From: JBEKIK01 sp050013075
Lineage (GTDB): Bacteria; Planctomycetota; Planctomycetia; Pirellulales; Thermoguttaceae
DNA length: 23,267 nt
NCBI GenBank assembly: GCA_050013075.1
Contig: JBEKFZ010000066.1
Location: 1-23,267 of the forward strand
Direction of reading: 5' to 3'
In this document: in pieces, positions 21,413 to 23,267 of the stretch
Layout: every line of letters begins with the position of its first letter
Numbering within the stretch: the stretch's first letter is position 1
Notes under the pieces: generated by a model
Database searches by the model: none
Told to the model about the DNA's origin: nothing
The model's input: only the letters and a program-made list of their open reading frames with translations
Translations under genes and position numbers: made by a program

Positions 21413-22417
21413 TTACTCCGGCGTTTGGATCATTTTCTGGTCGGCCATGCTGCCGAGGTAGGAGTAAAGTTTGGAGTCGATGTTTTCGTTGAGAAAATGC
21501 ACGGTGCCGTCGGCATAACCGAAATTAGCCCCGTTTGGATGATCGCTTCCGGCCGATTCGAAGAACCAATTGTTGAAACCGCCGGGCGAGCCTGTATCGC
21601 CGTCTTCTCCAGCGATCATGGTATTAAACAGCGTGGCCACACCGGCGGTGGCCCAACCGTCATTGCTTGTGCGGCTGGATTTGTCTAATCCTGTTGAGCC
21701 GGCAAGGGGATGAAGGCGTTGCATTTCGCCGATCATTATGGTCTTGGAAGTGCCGTCGATAATTTCCGAGATAGTGGTGGCTTGATTAGGAGCAAAAATC
21801 CCGATTATATATTCCCTAAATAACGTAGTGCCGTAAAGGAATCTATGGCTTATTCTTGGAGGGCCGGTATATCCGGCGGAATACTCATTGCGCCAACCAT
21901 TGCCGCCGCCCAGACACCCGCCGTAATCGGTACCGCCGGATGTCCAATTCTGGAACATGATTTGTTCATCGCCTTGGCGAATGCCGACGCGCCGGGTGGG
22001 GCAGTAGAATAAAGCAATGTCGGTTTGGGCAAGAGATTTGTTACACAGCACGCTTTTGGAAAAATTCCAGTTTTTGTAAATGAAGTTTTCTTCGATGTAG
22101 GGAAGTATAGCCAGCATCCAACTTGTGCCGTGTTTTCCCAAAATTGTGGCGGCGGCTTCTTCCCAGGGATCGTACCACTTTTCGACTTTAGGATATGGCT
22201 GATCGAGTATCGCCCCGGGCGGAAAACGTTGATGCGCGTCGAGGTATTGATGCAAGGCCAAGCCAATTTGCTTAACGTGATCGGCGCATTGAGCGCGACG
22301 GCCGGCTTCGCGGGCGGCTTGTACTGCAGGCAGTGTAAACCCTATTAAAACGCCGATGATGGAAATTACCACCAGGACTTCGATCAACGTAAACCCGGCT
22401 GATGAGGCTTTGGACAT
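21413..22417 (-). CDS. DUF1559 pseudopilin-like protein
   Basis: The second DUF1559 member in the window has 334 residues. The N-terminus MSKASSAGFTLIEVLVVISI carries a prepilin signal with predicted cleavage after Gly8 and the Glu5-equivalent at the usual place. A single hydrophobic helix and the conserved LPAVQAAREAGRRAQCADHVKQIGLALHQY-type segment follow (key residues LPAVQAAREA and NN-L-like HVKQIGLALH). YCPTRR is present, and the C-terminus has H-X9-DG as HPNGANFGYADG. The family is thought to use type II secretion-like machinery. Only 26 bp separate its stop from the stop of the convergent ATP-grasp gene. AAAGGG about 11 bases ahead of the ATG on the coding strand is a plausible ribosome site. 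Confidence 0.91.
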   Translation of the reverse strand: MSKASSAGFTLIEVLVVISIIGVLIGFTLPAVQAAREAGRRAQCADHVKQIGLALHQYLDAHQRFPPGAILDQPYPKVEKWYDPWEEAAATILGKHGTSWMLAILPYIEENFIYKNWNFSKSVLCNKSLAQTDIALFYCPTRRVGIRQGDEQIMFQNWTSGGTDYGGCLGGGNGWRNEYSAGYTGPPRISHRFLYGTTLFREYIIGIFAPNQATTISEIIDGTSKTIMIGEMQRLHPLAGSTGLDKSSRTSNDGWATAGVATLFNTMIAGEDGDTGSPGGFNNWFFESAGSDHPNGANFGYADGTVHFLNENIDSKLYSYLGSMADQKMIQTPE

Positions 22418-22541
22418 GGCCTTGGACCCTTTCCCGCCAACCTGACCCAGGACTCCGGAATCGGCCTATCGGACCTATCGGTAACATAACTTAGTCGCTG
22501 GTGATTAGCAATATGCCCGGCCACATAAACATGAAAATTAT

Positions 22542-22568
22542 TTGTCCCCAGACTCCGCCTGGGGACAA
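22542..22568. repeat. Perfect 10-bp stem hairpin TTGTCCCCAG/CTGGGGACAA
   Basis: TTGTCCCCAG (22542-22551) pairs perfectly with CTGGGGACAA (22559-22568) over the loop ACTCCGC. There is no U-run on either side. It looks like another interspersed palindromic repeat unit; no second copy is in the window. Confidence 0.65.
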
Positions 22569-22594
22569 GATAAAAGTCGGCGCCCGTTCGCGGC

Positions 22595-22720
22595 TATTGA
22601 ATCTCAGAGAAAGAATGTCGCATTTTCGACTCAGAGCCGGGCCGTGTCGGCCCGGAATTACCGGGGCGACACGCCCCGGCTCTGACATTTTATGTGACAT
22701 TCCTTTTCTGACACCCAATA
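22595..22720. repeat. 126-bp nested palindromic element 3
   Basis: This is the inverse-orientation copy of the element at 11972-12097. The outer arms 22595-22623 and 22692-22720 match at 23 of 29 positions, and the 57-bp core 22630-22686 is identical to the complement of 12006-12062. The arms differ between copies while the core does not. It begins 178 bp upstream of the DUF1559 start and ends 22 bp from the DUF6717-like stop. Confidence 0.88.
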
Positions 22721-22742
22721 AACTTAGGCTTAATGACGCTAA

Positions 22743-23102
22743 TCATTTTGAGTGTATGGCCTCGGCCTTGACGTACAACTCGGGCGGGGCAGACGCAAAA
22801 TAATGAAACAATGCCGGACACAGCCAGCCTTCCATGGGCGGATTGTCCGATGCATACCAGTGGCCGCCGTATTCTTCCTGTTTTCGAGTCAATCGCTTTT
22901 GCCAGCCGGGAAACGGTTCGGCGGAGAACAATAACCGAAATCCCCGCCGGGCATTAGGAATGTCGCGAACCAGGTAGTCGATCATCTCCGGCACACCGCT
23001 TACAAACGGCTCTTGCCGCAACCCAACGTGCGGGTCGTCGAATACCCAAGCGCCCAATTCCTCGACCCAATACGGGGCAATAGCCATTATCCGGTTCGCC
23101 AT
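22743..23102 (-). CDS. DUF6717-like conserved hypothetical protein
   Basis: The 119-residue protein starts MANRIMAIAPYWVEELGAWV and contains VFDDPHVGLRQEPFVSGVPE, RRGFRLLFSAEPFPGWQ, EEYGGHWY and MEGWLCPALFHYFASAPPELYV. These are features I associate with the DUF6717 family of small soluble proteins common in planctomycetes and cyanobacteria; this is by memory of the pattern, without a search. No signal peptide or membrane segment is seen, and no function is known. An open frame extends upstream to TTG 23171, but that part is hydrophilic, unlike the family, and AAGAAAAGAG lies just ahead of ATG 23102, which I therefore use. Upstream on the same strand lies the end of another gene (stop at 23168), so the two may be cotranscribed. 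Confidence 0.75.
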   Translation of the reverse strand: MANRIMAIAPYWVEELGAWVFDDPHVGLRQEPFVSGVPEMIDYLVRDIPNARRGFRLLFSAEPFPGWQKRLTRKQEEYGGHWYASDNPPMEGWLCPALFHYFASAPPELYVKAEAIHSK

Positions 23103-23167
23103 AATGGTTTCTCTTTTCTTAATTTGGGTATTTTTGGTATCTGAACTTTCGCAGGTTTTCGCGCTGT

Positions 23168-23267
23168 TCAAACAGCGAGATTTAGGTAATTTTCCAATTG
23201 TTGAATCAATTCATACAGGTCGGCTTTGGTGGCCGAGTTGATGGTAATTGTTTGTTCCAGGATCACA
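23168..23267 (-). CDS. C-terminal end of an unidentified gene (partial)
   Basis: One minus-strand frame is open from the window edge to a TGA at 23168-23170. It gives 32 residues ending KADLYELIQQLENYLNLAV, preceded by LEQTITINSATK. The composition is protein-like, with an amphipathic helix in the last 20 residues. The gene start lies beyond the window, so no function can be given. It is 65 bp ahead of the DUF6717-like start on the same strand. Confidence 0.5.
   Translation of the reverse strand, partial: VILEQTITINSATKADLYELIQQLENYLNLAV

Larger units (their letters stand above)
22418..22742. other. Intergenic region with hairpin and palindromic element
   Basis: No gene is visible. The gap separates two minus-strand genes and is largely filled by a perfect hairpin at 22542-22568 and the 126-bp element at 22595-22720. 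Any promoter of the DUF1559 gene should lie around 22420-22540, but none is clear. Confidence 0.6.

Noticed and set aside
23103..23171. Upstream TTG start for the DUF6717-like gene, overlapping the preceding stop as TTGA
   Set aside because: The added residues are unlike the family, and a better ribosome site precedes ATG 23102; translational coupling from the overlap remains a minor possibility.

Overview
The window reads as a chromosomal segment from a planctomycete, probably of the Pirellulales type. That placement is inferred from gene content and was not tested by a search. The markers are two DUF1559 pseudopilin-like proteins, each with an N-terminal FTL(V/I)E prepilin signal and the C-terminal H-X9-DG motif. 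A VPEP-ending (PEP-CTERM) secreted protein, a DUF6717-type protein and a large number of GC-rich palindromic intergenic repeats fit the same picture. No tRNA, rRNA, CRISPR array, transposase or phage gene was seen.

Left part (1-5400): der, purE and mtnA lie on the + strand with short gaps and probably form a housekeeping operon (ribosome assembly, purine synthesis, methionine salvage). A DUF1559 protein follows on +, then a secreted Dabb-domain protein on -. Next comes about 1.2 kb without a convincing gene (5401-6588) but with several palindromes, leading to a PEP-CTERM autotransporter-repeat protein on + that ends at a strong terminator.

Middle (8228-14020): a three-subunit proton-translocating transhydrogenase operon on - (pntA1, pntA2, pntB), then rplM and rpsI on +, then a membrane-anchored S41 C-terminal-processing protease. 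The pnt operon, the rplM-rpsI gap and the rpsI-protease gap each contain a large palindromic element.

Right part (14141-23267): a FixL/FixJ-like two-component pair on -, with a histidine kinase whose N-terminal receiver-like domain lacks the phospho-acceptor Asp. After it come a palindrome-rich block with seven 26-bp tandem repeats, a UDP-glucuronate decarboxylase (+), and a stand-alone rpsR (-). A large + strand protein fuses a KaiC/RecA-like domain without a Walker A motif to an ATP-grasp (PEP/pyruvate-binding) domain and lacks the phospho-histidine domain of true PEP synthase. The window closes with a second DUF1559 protein, a DUF6717-like protein and the 3' end of another gene, all on -.

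The most notable non-coding signal is a set of modular nested palindromes. Two 126-bp elements, in opposite orientation about 10.6 kb apart, share an identical 57-bp core that folds as two hairpins whose differing base pair covaries. A third element near der carries similar outer arms around a different core. Heptamer (STRR-like) repeats sit directly at three gene 3' ends, and one of them supplies the stop codon of the protease gene.
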